Notes: a model not told the origin generated them from the sequence alone. A DNA stretch of 47,819 nt from Promicromonospora citrea (GCF_013004695.1 NZ_JABEMG010000021.1:1-47819), one strand, 5' to 3'; shown: positions 32,656-41,940, counted from the first letter of the stretch. Translations and numbers: made by a program.

Positions 32656-32775
32656 GTTCGGCTGATCATCCAGCCGAACATTTACGATCAACTCCGATCG
32701 ACTGGCGCCCATTGAAGCCCACCGGATGTGACCTTGGCAACCCCTGGTCGTGTCCGATCGTGTGCGCTACGATCA
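32656..32775. promoter_or_regulatory. Divergent control region with inverted and direct repeats
   Basis: This 188-bp intergenic region holds a perfect 9-bp inverted repeat, GTTCGGCTG (32656-32664) and CAGCCGAAC (32671-32679). It also holds four CGATC boxes arranged as a mirror pair: TACGATCA (32683-32690) and TCCGATCG (32693-32700), then TCCGATCG (32753-32760) and TACGATCA (32768-32775). TACGAT at 32768-32773 is a good -10 for the heparinase-like gene, with TGGTCG 17 bp upstream. The DeoR/LacI hybrid regulator encoded at 34760 is the likely binder of one of these repeat types. Confidence 0.65.
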
Positions 32776-32822
32776 TTTTCGAACAGCGCCGACGGGGGCG
32801 CTGACCGAGCGTGGAGGTGCGC

Positions 32823-34763
32823 ATGACAGCGGCGTCGCTGCCCGGCCCCGACGTGACCGACCGACGGTTCTGGACCTCCGGCCGGGTGACCGAGGCCCTG
32901 GCACCCACGCTCGCGACGGCGGCCGCGGAGCGCGGCACGCCGTGGCCCCAGGTCCTCGCGTCCCAGTACGCCCGCTTCTTCCGCGACGGCGACCGCACGG
33001 CCTACGAGTCGCGCGTCGCGGAGCGTCACGCGCGGCTCACCCGCGCCACCCTCGCCGCCCTCCTGGACCCCCGCGACGAGCAGGTGGACGAGGTGGTCGA
33101 CGGCGTGCTGCTGCTGTGCGAGCAGTCCACGTGGTGCTGGGCCGCGCACGACGACGCCTACGAGCGCCTGGGCCGTGTCACGCCCGCCGTGACCGAGCCG
33201 TACCTCGACCTGGGCGCCGGCGAGGTCGCCGCGCAGCTCGCGTGGATCGACCACCTGCTCGGCCCGGTGCTCGACGAGCGCGCGCCCGGCACCCGCGAGC
33301 GCGTGCGCCACGAGGTGCGCGGGCGCGTGCTGCGGCCGTTCACCGAGCGCCGGGACTGGTGGTGGCTGGGCGTCGGGCAGCCGCTCATGAACTGGAGCCC
33401 GTGGATCCAGGGCAACGTGCTCGCGGCCAACCTCGCGCTCGAGGACGACCCGGTGCGCCGCTGGGCGACGACGGCGCTCGTCGCCGACGGCATCGCCGCG
33501 TACTGGGCGTCGCTGCCCGCCGACGGCGGGGTCGACGAGGGGTACCACTACTGGTGGCAGGGTGCTGCGCGCGCCCTCGAGGCGCAGGACCTGCTCGCGT
33601 TCGCCGGCGTCGGCCCGGCGCCGGAGGCGCTGGAGCGGATCCGCTCGACCGTCGCGTTCCCCCACTCGATGCACCTGGGCGGAGACTGGTACGTGAACGT
33701 CGCGGACGGGCCCGCCCGGCCGCCCGCGACGTGGCCGTGGAACGTCGTGCACGCCTGGGCGGTGCGTACCGGCGACGCCGCCGCCGCGCAGCACGCCGCC
33801 TCCTACCGCGGCAGGCCCGGCGGGCTGTTCGACGAGCGCGCCTCGTTGCCCCGCGCCGTCGGCCTGCTGGCCGCCCCGTGGACCGACGCGCCCGCCGGCG
33901 AGCCGCCGCTGGTCGGGCGCGCGACGTTCCCCGCCACCGGCGTCGCCGTCGCACGCTCGGCGCCCGGCTCGACCAGCGGGATAGCCGTCACGCTCAAGGG
34001 CGGGCACAACGCGGAGAACCACAACCACGTCGACGTCGGCTCGGTCGTCGTGGCGCTCGACGGCGTGCCCCTGGTCGTCGACGCGGGCAAGCCCACCTAC
34101 CGCGCGGGGACGTTCGGGCCGGGCCGGTACGACCTCTGGACGCTGCGGGGCGACTGGCACAACGTCCCCCGGGTGCGAGGCGTGGAGCAGCCGCCCGGCC
34201 CCGAGTACGCGGCCCGCGGGTTCGCGGTGACGAGCCCGGAGGGTGGCGTGGAGCCGTGGCACGCGCGTGTCGACCTGGCCGGCGCGTACCGCGTGGCAGG
34301 CCTGGAGCACTGGTGGCGCGACGTCGAGCTGGACGCCGGGACGGAGACGGCGGTCGTCGAGGACTCCTGGTCCTTCGCACCCGGCGACACCGGGGCCCCC
34401 GCAGGCCCGACGACGTGGCACTGGCTGCTGGCCGGCGACGTCACGCTGACGCCGGGCGAGGCCCGCGCCCGGTTCGTCCCCGACGACCACCGGACGCACC
34501 CGCCCCGCACGCTGTCCCTCACGTGGGACCCCGACGTCGTGCACGCCGCGCTCGACCTGCGCGAGCTCGACGACCCCGAGCTGGTCGCGGTGTGGGGCCG
34601 GCGGCTGACCCGGTTGCGGCTCACGGCGCGTGCGGAGCCCCGGACGGGCACGTTCTCCGTCACCATGAGACCCACGCCGCGACCGGCACGACGCACGGCA
34701 CCGCGACCGGCCGACCGACCCACCGACCGCCCCACCGAGCCACGACCGCAGGAGGTCGCATGA
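32823..34763 (+). CDS. Heparinase II/III-like protein
   Basis: A 646-residue protein without a signal peptide. The N-terminal 380 or so residues form an alpha-helical toroid (WWWLGVGQPLMNWSPWIQGN, GYHYWWQGAARALEA). The C-terminal beta-sandwich has the family signature GGHNAENHNHVDVGSVVVALDGVP, followed by VVDAGKPTY and GRYDLWTLRGDWHNVP. Members are polysaccharide lyases or related enzymes acting on uronate-containing glycans. The lack of an export signal suggests action on imported oligosaccharides. GGAGG lies five bases before ATG 32823. The C-terminal 25 residues are a Pro/Arg/Thr-rich tail (PRPADRPTDRPTEPRP) that looks dispensable. Confidence 0.84.
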   Translation: MTAASLPGPDVTDRRFWTSGRVTEALAPTLATAAAERGTPWPQVLASQYARFFRDGDRTAYESRVAERHARLTRATLAALLDPRDEQVDEVVDGVLLLCEQSTWCWAAHDDAYERLGRVTPAVTEPYLDLGAGEVAAQLAWIDHLLGPVLDERAPGTRERVRHEVRGRVLRPFTERRDWWWLGVGQPLMNWSPWIQGNVLAANLALEDDPVRRWATTALVADGIAAYWASLPADGGVDEGYHYWWQGAARALEAQDLLAFAGVGPAPEALERIRSTVAFPHSMHLGGDWYVNVADGPARPPATWPWNVVHAWAVRTGDAAAAQHAASYRGRPGGLFDERASLPRAVGLLAAPWTDAPAGEPPLVGRATFPATGVAVARSAPGSTSGIAVTLKGGHNAENHNHVDVGSVVVALDGVPLVVDAGKPTYRAGTFGPGRYDLWTLRGDWHNVPRVRGVEQPPGPEYAARGFAVTSPEGGVEPWHARVDLAGAYRVAGLEHWWRDVELDAGTETAVVEDSWSFAPGDTGAPAGPTTWHWLLAGDVTLTPGEARARFVPDDHRTHPPRTLSLTWDPDVVHAALDLRELDDPELVAVWGRRLTRLRLTARAEPRTGTFSVTMRPTPRPARRTAPRPADRPTDRPTEPRPQEVA

Positions 34764-35983
34764 CGCAGGAAGCCCCGCTCCCGAGCGAACGCAGGGCGCA
34801 GCTCATCGCGCGTGTGCGCGAGACGGGGTCGGCCCGCGTGAGCGAACTGTCGCGCTGGCTCGGTGTGACGCCCGTGACGGTGCGGCGCGACCTGGCGGTG
34901 CTCGTCGCCGACGGCGCCCTGGAGAAGGTGCACGGCGGTGCCCGCGTCCCGGCCGCCGCGACGAGCGACGGCGCCACGACGGGTGTCGGCGCCGCGGGCG
35001 TCGCGGCCACGACGACCTCCGGCGCCACGGCGCCGGCGGGGCGCACGGCCGCCGGCCTGCCGGCCGGACGGGGCGCGCACGCCCCCGCCGCGACAGGCGT
35101 CCCGGCGCCCGAGGGCCGGTTCCCCGACCGCGACGAGCGGCCGACGATCGGCATGGTCGTGCCGTCGCTCGACTACTACTGGCCCGAGGTCATCCGCGGG
35201 GCGCGCGCCGCCACGCACGACACGGCACGTCTGATCCTGCGGGGCGGCTCGTACGACGTCGACCACATCCGGCACCAGCTCGCGTCGCTGGTCGGCGACC
35301 GCGGGGACGGTACGGGCGTCGACGGCCTGCTCGTGGCCCCGCCGGCCGGCGGCCCCGAGTCCACGGAGCTCGCCGACTGGCTCGCGGGCCTCGACCTGCC
35401 CGTCGTGCTCATGGAGCGCCGGCTGGCGGCGGGCCCGTACCGCGAGCCACTGGAGTCGGTCGCCACCGACCACGCGCTCGGCGCGGGCACGGCCGTGCGG
35501 CACCTCGCCGAGCGTGGGCACCGGAAGATCGGCCTGGTGACGTCCCGGACCAGCCCGCACACGTCCGCCGTCGAGCGGGGGTTCCGCGCCGCGGTCGAGG
35601 AGCTCGGCCTCGACGCGGTGCTCGACGTCGAGACCGTGCCCCAGTCGGACCCCGCCTGGTCCGACGACGTCGCGGCGGTGCTCGACCGGTGCGCCGACGC
35701 GGAAGCCACCGCGCTGCTGGTGCACTCCGACCGGGAGGCGATCTCCCTCGTCGAGCACGCGCAGGAGCGCGGCATCCGGGTCCCGGCCGACCTCGCGGTG
35801 GTCGCCTACGACGACGAGGTCGCCGCGCTCGCCGACCCTCCGCTCACCGCCGTCCGGCCGCCGAAGGCCGCGATCGGCGCGGCCGCGGTCGAGCTGGTGC
35901 GCCGGCGTCTCGCGGACGGGGACGACCGCCCGGTGCACCGCATCGAGCTGAGCCCCCGGCTCCTGGTCCGCTCCTCGACCTGA
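34760..35983 (+). CDS. DeoR-type HTH / LacI-type sensor hybrid regulator
   Basis: A 407-residue regulator. Residues about 10-60 are a DeoR-family HTH (RRAQLIARVRETGSARVSELSRWLGVTPVTVRRDLAVLVADGALEKVHGGA). A low-complexity Ala/Thr/Gly linker of about 60 residues follows. From about residue 130 the protein is a LacI/GalR periplasmic-binding-like sensor (IGMVVPSLDYYWPEVIRGAR, HRKIGLVTSRTSPHTSAVERGF, PADLAVVAYDDEVAALADPPLTAVRPPK). It overlaps the heparinase-like stop (ATGA), so it is coexpressed and probably autoregulated from the region at 32656-32775. It would control both arms of the locus. Confidence 0.88.
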   Translation: MTQEAPLPSERRAQLIARVRETGSARVSELSRWLGVTPVTVRRDLAVLVADGALEKVHGGARVPAAATSDGATTGVGAAGVAATTTSGATAPAGRTAAGLPAGRGAHAPAATGVPAPEGRFPDRDERPTIGMVVPSLDYYWPEVIRGARAATHDTARLILRGGSYDVDHIRHQLASLVGDRGDGTGVDGLLVAPPAGGPESTELADWLAGLDLPVVLMERRLAAGPYREPLESVATDHALGAGTAVRHLAERGHRKIGLVTSRTSPHTSAVERGFRAAVEELGLDAVLDVETVPQSDPAWSDDVAAVLDRCADAEATALLVHSDREAISLVEHAQERGIRVPADLAVVAYDDEVAALADPPLTAVRPPKAAIGAAAVELVRRRLADGDDRPVHRIELSPRLLVRSST

Positions 35984-36098
35984 CGCGTTGGCAGCGGTCG
36001 AGCTCGGTCCCTTGCAGCGTCAACCTACCGGCCGTGCCGGGCGAGCTCGCACCAGGTGCCGATCTCGTCCCGTCCCGACCAGCGCCGCCCCGACCAGC

Positions 36099-36124
36099 CA
36101 CAGCCCACAGCCCACAGCCCAGCC
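36099..36124. repeat. Short CACAGCC tandem repeat
   Basis: Three copies of CACAGCC and a partial fourth occupy the gap between the convergent regulator (stop 35983) and rhaB (stop 36132). The 148-bp gap otherwise shows no gene and no strong hairpin. It is a simple slippage-type repeat, without an obvious function. Confidence 0.7.
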
Positions 36125-36131
36125 AGTCCCC

Positions 36132-37604
36132 TCAGAACACCCGCGTCTCCGTGCTGGCGCGGACGATCGCGCGCAGCCCCGCGAGCGTGCGCGGCCCGGC
36201 TCCGGAGGCGCGGGCCTGCACCAGGACGTTGCCGAGCGCCGTCGCCTCGCTGGGACCCGCGACGACCGGGAGCCCCGACGCCTCGGCCGTGAGCCGGTCG
36301 AGGAGCGTGTTCCGGGAGCCGCCGCCCACCACGTGCACCGCGGAGATCTCGACACCGGCGAGCTCGCCGGCCTGCCGGACGACACGCGCGTAGGCGTCGG
36401 CGAGGCTGTCGAGCACCACGCGGGCCAGCGCGGCGCGGGTGTCGGGCACGTCGGCGCCCGTGCGTCGGATCGCGGCGCGCACTCGGCCGGGCATACCACC
36501 GGGAGCCAGGAACTCGTCGCCGTCGACGGCCAGGAGGCACCGGCCGCCGGGCTCGTCGGCGGCCTGCGTCAAGAGGGTGCCGAGGTCGACGGGCGGGCCG
36601 TCGCCGCGGGCGGCGTCCGCCGCCCACTCGCGCACGCACTCGTCGAGGATCCACAGGCCCATGACGTTGCGCAGGTAGCGGACCGTGCCGTCGATGCCGA
36701 GCTCGTTGGTGAAGTTCGCCGCGCGGCTCTCGGCCGTGAGCACCGGGCCCGGCAGCTCGACGCCGACGAGCGACCAGGTGCCGGACGAGATGTAGGCGGC
36801 GACGCCGTCGTCGGGCAGGGGCGTCCCGACCACCGCGGACGCCGTGTCGTGCGACGCCACGGCGTAGACGGGCACGGGACCGAGGCCCGTCGCCTCGCGC
36901 ACGGCCTCAGTCAGCGGGCCGAGCGCGGTGCCGGGCTCGACGAGGTCGGGCAGCAGGTCGCGCACCCCGGCCACCGCGGGGTGGGCGGCGGCCAGCCGGT
37001 CCAGCAGCCCCGTGGCCCAGGTACGGGTCCGCACGTCGAGCAGACCGGTGGTGGACGCGTTCGTCACCTCGGCGACCTGCCGGCCGGTGAGCCGGTAGGC
37101 GACGAGGTCGGGCACGAGCAGGAGCCGCGCGGCGCGGGACCACTCGGCGGCACCCGGCCCGCCCTCCGCGGCGGCGACGAGCTGGAACTCGGTGGTGAAC
37201 GGCAGGTGCTGCAGGCCGTTGACCGCGTAGTGGTCGGCGAAGGGGACCCGCTCGTACACCCGCTCGGCGACGCCGTCGGTCCGCGCGTCGCGGTAGCACC
37301 AGGGGTCGCCCAGGGGCCCGCCGTCGGCGCCCAGCAGGGCGTGGTCGACCGCCCACGAGTCCACGCCGACGCCGAGGATCTCGACGTGCGCCTGCGCGGC
37401 GCGGGTCCCGGCAGCCCGCAGGCCGTCGAGGATCCCCGCCCACAGCGCCTCGACGTCCCAGCGCAGGCCGTCGCCGGCGTCGACGGGGCCGTTGCCGAAC
37501 CGGCCGCACTCGACCAGCTCGACCCGGCCGCCGTCGAGCACGCCGAGCATGACGCGGCCCGACGTCGCCCCGAGGTCGACCGCGACGAACCCCGGCGTGC
37601 TCAT
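36132..37604 (-). CDS. rhaB: Rhamnulokinase
   Basis: A 490-residue FGGY-family sugar kinase that phosphorylates L-rhamnulose to rhamnulose-1-phosphate. The phosphate-binding N-terminus is FVAVDLGATSGRVMLG, SSGTWSLVGVELPGPVLTAESRAANFTNE is typical of RhaB, and the adenosine loop is VHVVGGGSRNTLLDRLTAEASGLPV. The ATG at 37604 overlaps the rhaEW stop. It is the last gene of the rhaI-hydrolase-rhaEW-rhaB operon. Length and motifs are normal. Confidence 0.94.
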   Translation of the reverse strand: MSTPGFVAVDLGATSGRVMLGVLDGGRVELVECGRFGNGPVDAGDGLRWDVEALWAGILDGLRAAGTRAAQAHVEILGVGVDSWAVDHALLGADGGPLGDPWCYRDARTDGVAERVYERVPFADHYAVNGLQHLPFTTEFQLVAAAEGGPGAAEWSRAARLLLVPDLVAYRLTGRQVAEVTNASTTGLLDVRTRTWATGLLDRLAAAHPAVAGVRDLLPDLVEPGTALGPLTEAVREATGLGPVPVYAVASHDTASAVVGTPLPDDGVAAYISSGTWSLVGVELPGPVLTAESRAANFTNELGIDGTVRYLRNVMGLWILDECVREWAADAARGDGPPVDLGTLLTQAADEPGGRCLLAVDGDEFLAPGGMPGRVRAAIRRTGADVPDTRAALARVVLDSLADAYARVVRQAGELAGVEISAVHVVGGGSRNTLLDRLTAEASGLPVVAGPSEATALGNVLVQARASGAGPRTLAGLRAIVRASTETRVF

Positions 37605-39697
37605 CGCAGGAACGCGGCCGCCACGCCCGCGTCGACCGGCACGTGCAGGCCGGTCGTGTGCGAGAAGTCGGCCGTGCACAGCGCGAAGACGGCGGCCGCC
37701 ACGTGCTCCGGCAGCACCTCGCGCTTGAGCAGCGTGCGCTGGGCGTAGAACTCGCCCAGCTTCTCCTCCGGCACGCCGTAGACGGCGGCCCGGTTGGCGC
37801 CCCAGCCCGACGCGAAGATGCCCGACCCGCGCACCACGCCGTCCGGGTTCACGCCGTTCACGCGGATGCCGTGCGGGCCGAGCTCGGCCGCGAGCAGCCG
37901 CACCTGGTGCGCCTGGTCGGCCTTGGTCGCGGAGTAGGCGATGTTGTTCGGTCCGGCGAAGACGGAGTTCTTCGAGGAGATGTAGACGATGTCGCCGCCC
38001 ATCCCCTGGTCCACGAGCACGCGCCCGGCCTCGCGCGAGACGAGGAACGAGCCCTTGGCCATGACGTCGTGCTGCAGGTCCCAGTCGGCCTCGGTCGTCT
38101 CGAACAGCGACTTGGACAGCGACAGGCCCGCGTTGTTGACCACGAGGTCCACGCCCCCGAAGGCGAGCACGGCCTCCTGCACGCCCGCGCGCACGGCCGC
38201 CTCGGACGACACGTCCATCGCGACGCCCACCGCGACGTCGGCCGAGCCCAGCTCGGCGGCGACGGCGGCGGCCTTCTCGCGGTCGAGGTCCGCGACGACG
38301 ACGCACGCCCCCTCGGCCGCGAGCCGCGTCGCGATCGCGCGGCCGATGCCCGACGCCGCCCCGGTGACCAGGGCGACCCGGGTCGCCAGCGGCTGGGGTG
38401 CGGGCATGCGGCGCAGCTTCGCCTCCTCCAGCGCCCAGTACTCGATGCGGAACTTCTCGTCCTCGGCGATGGGCGCGTACGTCGAGACCGCCTCGGCGCC
38501 CCGCATGACGTTGATCGCGTTCACGTAGAACTCGCCGGCCACGCGCGCCGTCTGCTTGTTCCGGCCGTAGGAGAACATGCCGACGCCCGGCACGAGCACG
38601 ATCGCCGGGTCGGCGCCGCGCATCGCCGGCGGCTCCTCGCCGCGTGCCCGGGCGGCGGCCGCGCCGCGCTCGTAGTACCCGGTGTAGTCGGCGCGGTACG
38701 CCTCGTGCGCGGTGTGCAGCGCCGCGATCGTCTCTTCGACGGTCGCCGTGGCGGGGATGTCGACGACCAGGGGCTTCACCTTGGTCCGCAGGAAGTGGTC
38801 GGGGCACGACGTGCCGAGCTCGGCGAGCGGTGCCAGCCGCTCGCGCGACAGCAGGTCGAGCACGACGTCGCTGTCCGTGAAGTGCCCCACCTGGGGCGCG
38901 TCCGTCGAGGCGACGCCGCGGACCGCCGGTGCCAGGGCCGCCGCGCGGGCCCGCCGCTCGGCCTCGGGCAGCGGCTCGTACCCCGGCCGTACCGCGCCGA
39001 ACGGGTGCTCGCCCCGCTCCGCGAGCTCGGTGGTGCGCCGTGCGATGAACTCCTCGGCACGCCGGATGATGCCGAGCGACCGCTCCTCGGCCTCGGCGGA
39101 GGTGTCGCCCCAGGCGGTGATCCCGTGGCCGCCCAGGATGCAGCCGACCGCCTGCGGGTTCGCCGCCTTGATCGCCGCGATGTCGAGGCCGAGCTGGAAG
39201 CCCGGCCGCCGCCACGGCACCCACACGACCTCGTCGCCGAAGATCTCGCGCGTCAGCGCCTCGCCGTCGGCGGCCGCGGCGATCGCGATGCCGGCGTCCG
39301 GGTGGAGGTGGTCGACGTGCGCGGCGTCGACGAGGCCGTGCATCGCGGTGTCGATCGACGGGGCCGCGCCGCCCGTGCCGTGCAGGCAGTAGTCGAACGC
39401 GGCAACCATCTCGTCCTCGCGCTCGACGCCCGGGTACACGTCCGCCAGGGCGCGCATCCGGTCGAGCCGGAGCACGGCGAGGCCGGCAGGCGTCAGCGTG
39501 CCGAGGTCTCCGCCCGAGCCCTTGACCCAGAGCAGGTCGACGGGCTCGCCCGTGACCGGGTCGGTCGCCGAGCCCTTGGCGGAGGTGTTGCCGCCCGCGT
39601 AGTTGGTCACCCGGGGGTCCGAGCCCAGCCGGTTGGAGCGGGCCACGAGGGCGGCGACCGTCGCGTCGTCCGTCGTGCCGGCAGTCTGGTTCGTCAT
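37601..39697 (-). CDS. rhaEW: Bifunctional rhamnulose-1-phosphate aldolase / lactaldehyde dehydrogenase
   Basis: A 698-residue fusion. Residues 1 to about 420 are a class II aldolase domain with metal-ligand histidines (HVDHLH at 127-132, GGHG at 189-192). Residues about 438-698 are a short-chain dehydrogenase (TGAASGIG 445-452, NNAG 521-524, Tyr588-x3-Lys592). The aldolase splits rhamnulose-1-phosphate to dihydroxyacetone phosphate and L-lactaldehyde, and the SDR domain oxidises lactaldehyde to L-lactate. This two-domain RhaEW form is known from Bacillus and actinobacteria. It overlaps the neighbouring genes by four bases at both ends. Confidence 0.94.
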   Translation of the reverse strand: MTNQTAGTTDDATVAALVARSNRLGSDPRVTNYAGGNTSAKGSATDPVTGEPVDLLWVKGSGGDLGTLTPAGLAVLRLDRMRALADVYPGVEREDEMVAAFDYCLHGTGGAAPSIDTAMHGLVDAAHVDHLHPDAGIAIAAAADGEALTREIFGDEVVWVPWRRPGFQLGLDIAAIKAANPQAVGCILGGHGITAWGDTSAEAEERSLGIIRRAEEFIARRTTELAERGEHPFGAVRPGYEPLPEAERRARAAALAPAVRGVASTDAPQVGHFTDSDVVLDLLSRERLAPLAELGTSCPDHFLRTKVKPLVVDIPATATVEETIAALHTAHEAYRADYTGYYERGAAAARARGEEPPAMRGADPAIVLVPGVGMFSYGRNKQTARVAGEFYVNAINVMRGAEAVSTYAPIAEDEKFRIEYWALEEAKLRRMPAPQPLATRVALVTGAASGIGRAIATRLAAEGACVVVADLDREKAAAVAAELGSADVAVGVAMDVSSEAAVRAGVQEAVLAFGGVDLVVNNAGLSLSKSLFETTEADWDLQHDVMAKGSFLVSREAGRVLVDQGMGGDIVYISSKNSVFAGPNNIAYSATKADQAHQVRLLAAELGPHGIRVNGVNPDGVVRGSGIFASGWGANRAAVYGVPEEKLGEFYAQRTLLKREVLPEHVAAAVFALCTADFSHTTGLHVPVDAGVAAAFLR

Positions 39698-40668
39698 CGG
39701 GCTGCTGCTCCCGTCTCGGTCGTGTCGTCACTGGTGGCCGCGGTCGGTCCCGCGGTGTCGGCCAGGTCGGCGGGCGGCGGCGTCAGGCCGTCCCCGCGTG
39801 GCGGCTCGTGGCGCGTGCCGACGAGGCCGTCGACGGTCAGCCACGCCCGCAGCCGGCGCATGCTGCGCGCCGCGCCGTCGCTCGCGGGCTCGTCGAGGTG
39901 GCCGTGGTACGTGCTGTCCTCGCGCACGAGCGTCACGTCGACGCCCGCCGCGGCGAGCTCGGCGCAGTACGCCTCGCCCGAGGAGCGCAGGGTGTCGTGG
40001 TCGGACGTGACGACGAACGTGGGCGGCAGCCCGCGCAGGTCCTGCCCGCCGGGGAAGGCGTACGGCGGTGTCTCCGGGCCGTCGTGCCCCAGGTAGTTCG
40101 CGTTCAGCGCGCGGACCGACGCCGGCGGGAAGTCCCGCTCCGACGGGAGGGCCGCGATCTTGGCGGCCAGCTCGGGGCTCGGCGCGGGCAGCTCCCGGTG
40201 CAGCACGGGGTAGGCGAGCACCACGCTGTACGGCTGCGGGCCGCCGGCGTCGCGCAGCCGGAGCGACACGCCCGCCGCCAGGTTGCCGCCCGCGCTCGCG
40301 CCCCCGAGGGACCAGCGCTCGGCGGCGACGCCGAGGTCGGCGTCGCGCGCCCACTCCCAGGCGAACCGCACCTCCTCGGAGGCGACGGGGTACCGGGCCC
40401 CGCCGGGCGAACGGGACGCCCCCGGGTCGCGGAAGTCGAAGACGGGCGCGAGGCGGTAGTCGACGCTCACGACCACGACGCCGGCGGCGGCGAGGCCGCG
40501 CGCCACCCGGTCGGCCTCCGGCATGTCCAGCCCGCCGTACATGAATGCGCCGCCGTGGGCCCACACCAGGCCCGCCACGCGGGCGGCGCCGTCGGCGGGC
40601 TCGTAGACCCGTACCGGCAGGCCGCCGTGCGGACCGTCGAGCACCTGGTCGGTGACCACCACGCTCAT
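39694..40668 (-). CDS. HSL-type alpha/beta hydrolase (putative esterase)
   Basis: A 324-residue cytoplasmic hydrolase of the hormone-sensitive-lipase family. It has the oxyanion motif HGGAF (38-42), nucleophile Ser125 in GGASAGG, Asp225 in TSDHDTLRSSG and His255 in YHGHLD. The C-terminal 30 residues are a Pro/Thr/Ala-rich tail. It is embedded between rhaI and rhaEW with ATGA overlaps at both ends, so it is part of the rhamnose pathway's transcript. Removing acetyl or other ester groups from rhamnose or rhamno-oligosaccharides is the likely job, by inference from context. Confidence 0.86.
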   Translation of the reverse strand: MSVVVTDQVLDGPHGGLPVRVYEPADGAARVAGLVWAHGGAFMYGGLDMPEADRVARGLAAAGVVVVSVDYRLAPVFDFRDPGASRSPGGARYPVASEEVRFAWEWARDADLGVAAERWSLGGASAGGNLAAGVSLRLRDAGGPQPYSVVLAYPVLHRELPAPSPELAAKIAALPSERDFPPASVRALNANYLGHDGPETPPYAFPGGQDLRGLPPTFVVTSDHDTLRSSGEAYCAELAAAGVDVTLVREDSTYHGHLDEPASDGAARSMRRLRAWLTVDGLVGTRHEPPRGDGLTPPPADLADTAGPTAATSDDTTETGAAAR

Positions 40669-41840
40669 GCGCCCCAGCCCGCCTGCGCACCGCCGACGCG
40701 CTCGGCCACGATCTTCTCCGCGTAGCCCGACGCCGCGAAGGCGGCGACCGGGTCGGGGTCGAGCCCCATGTCCTGCCGCACCTGGGCGACGAGCGGCCGC
40801 ACGTCCGTGTCGTAGGCGTCCATGAGCACGGCGTGCGCGCCGAGCACGTCACCGGCCCGCTGGGCCGCGGCGAGGGCGTCGGCGTCGACCAGCAGCGCCT
40901 TGGCCGTGGCCTCCTGCACGTTCATCACCGACCGGATCTGGGCCGGGATCTTCGGCTCGATGTTGTGGCACTGGTCGAGCATGAAGTTCACGCCGCTGTC
41001 GGGCGCGTGCGCCCCCGACTGCACGATCTCGTGCATGATGCGGAAGAGCTGGAACGGGTCGGCGGCACCGACCATGAGGTCGTCGTCGGCGTAGAAGCGG
41101 CTGTTGAAGTCGAACGCGCCGAGGCGCCCCTGGCGCAGCAGCTGGGCGACGATGAACTCGATGTTGGTGCCGGGCGCGTGGTGGCCGGTGTCGAGCACGA
41201 CCTTGGCGCGGTCGCCGAGCGCCATGACGTGCAGCAGGGACGTGCCCCAGTCCGGCACGTCGGTGACGTAGAAGGCGGGCTCGAAGAACTTGTACTCGAG
41301 CACGAGGTGCTGGTCGTCGTCGAGAGCGGCGTAGATCTCGGCGAGGGACTCGGCGATGCGGTCCTGCCGCGCCCTGATCGAGTCCTGGCCGGGGTAGTTG
41401 AGGCCGTCGGAGAGCCAGATCTTGAGGTCCTTGGACCCCGTGGCCCGCATGACGTCGATGCACTGCTTGTGGTGGTCGACGGCCTTGGCGCGCACCCGCG
41501 GGTCGGGGTGGGCCAGGGACCCGAGCATGAAGTCGTCGTCCTGGAAGACGTTCGAGTTGATCATGCCGATCCGCACGCCCAGGTCCTCGGCGTGCCGCGC
41601 CAGCGCCCCGAAGTCGTCCACGAGGTCCCACGGGATGTGCAGGCTCACGCGCGGGGCGACGCCCGTGTACCGGTGGACCTGCGCCGCGTCGGCGATCTTC
41701 TCGAACGGGTCCCGTGGCACACCCGCCTGGGCGAACACCTTGAACCTCGTGCCGGAGTTGCCGAAGGCCCAGGACGGGAGCTCGATGGTCTGCTGCCGGA
41801 GCGCCGCGCCCGCCACCTCCGCGCGTGTGGATGCCGCCAT
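40665..41840 (-). CDS. rhaI: L-rhamnose isomerase (RhaI type)
   Basis: A 391-residue TIM-barrel isomerase converting L-rhamnose to L-rhamnulose. It resembles the Pseudomonas stutzeri/RhaI class rather than E. coli RhaA. Metal-site segments are LEYKFFEPAFY (Glu), VVLDTGHHAPGTN (Asp, His) and GAFDFNSRFYADDDLMVG (Asp cluster). ATG 41840 is preceded by AGGAAGGA; the frame opens further upstream but would include the promoter. It is the first gene of the operon, under the promoter and operator at 41891-41936. Confidence 0.94.
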   Translation of the reverse strand: MAASTRAEVAGAALRQQTIELPSWAFGNSGTRFKVFAQAGVPRDPFEKIADAAQVHRYTGVAPRVSLHIPWDLVDDFGALARHAEDLGVRIGMINSNVFQDDDFMLGSLAHPDPRVRAKAVDHHKQCIDVMRATGSKDLKIWLSDGLNYPGQDSIRARQDRIAESLAEIYAALDDDQHLVLEYKFFEPAFYVTDVPDWGTSLLHVMALGDRAKVVLDTGHHAPGTNIEFIVAQLLRQGRLGAFDFNSRFYADDDLMVGAADPFQLFRIMHEIVQSGAHAPDSGVNFMLDQCHNIEPKIPAQIRSVMNVQEATAKALLVDADALAAAQRAGDVLGAHAVLMDAYDTDVRPLVAQVRQDMGLDPDPVAAFAASGYAEKIVAERVGGAQAGWGA

Positions 41841-41879
41841 GGCGTCCTTCCTCTCCGCGCACTCCCTCGTGCGCACCTC

Positions 41880-41936
41880 GAAACGATCCTTGAAACGATT
41901 CAGCCGGAGCCTATGCCGCGGACGGCGGTCGGTCAA
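41880..41936 (-). promoter_or_regulatory. rhaI promoter with LacI-type operator
   Basis: On the minus strand TTGACC (41936-41931), a 17-bp spacer and TAGGCT (41913-41908) form a well-built promoter for rhaI. The palindrome TGAAACGATTCA (41891-41902), five of six positions paired with central CG, lies at the expected start site. A second GAAACGAT copy at 41880-41887 follows 12 bp away. This suits a LacI-family rhamnose repressor, which is not encoded in this window unless the DeoR/LacI hybrid does the job. Confidence 0.75.
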
Positions 41937-41940
41937 GGCA

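Noticed and set aside
36099-36124. CACAGCC microrepeat as a functional element
   Set aside because: Only three copies, no symmetry and no link to a promoter or gene end; best read as slippage in an intergenic gap.
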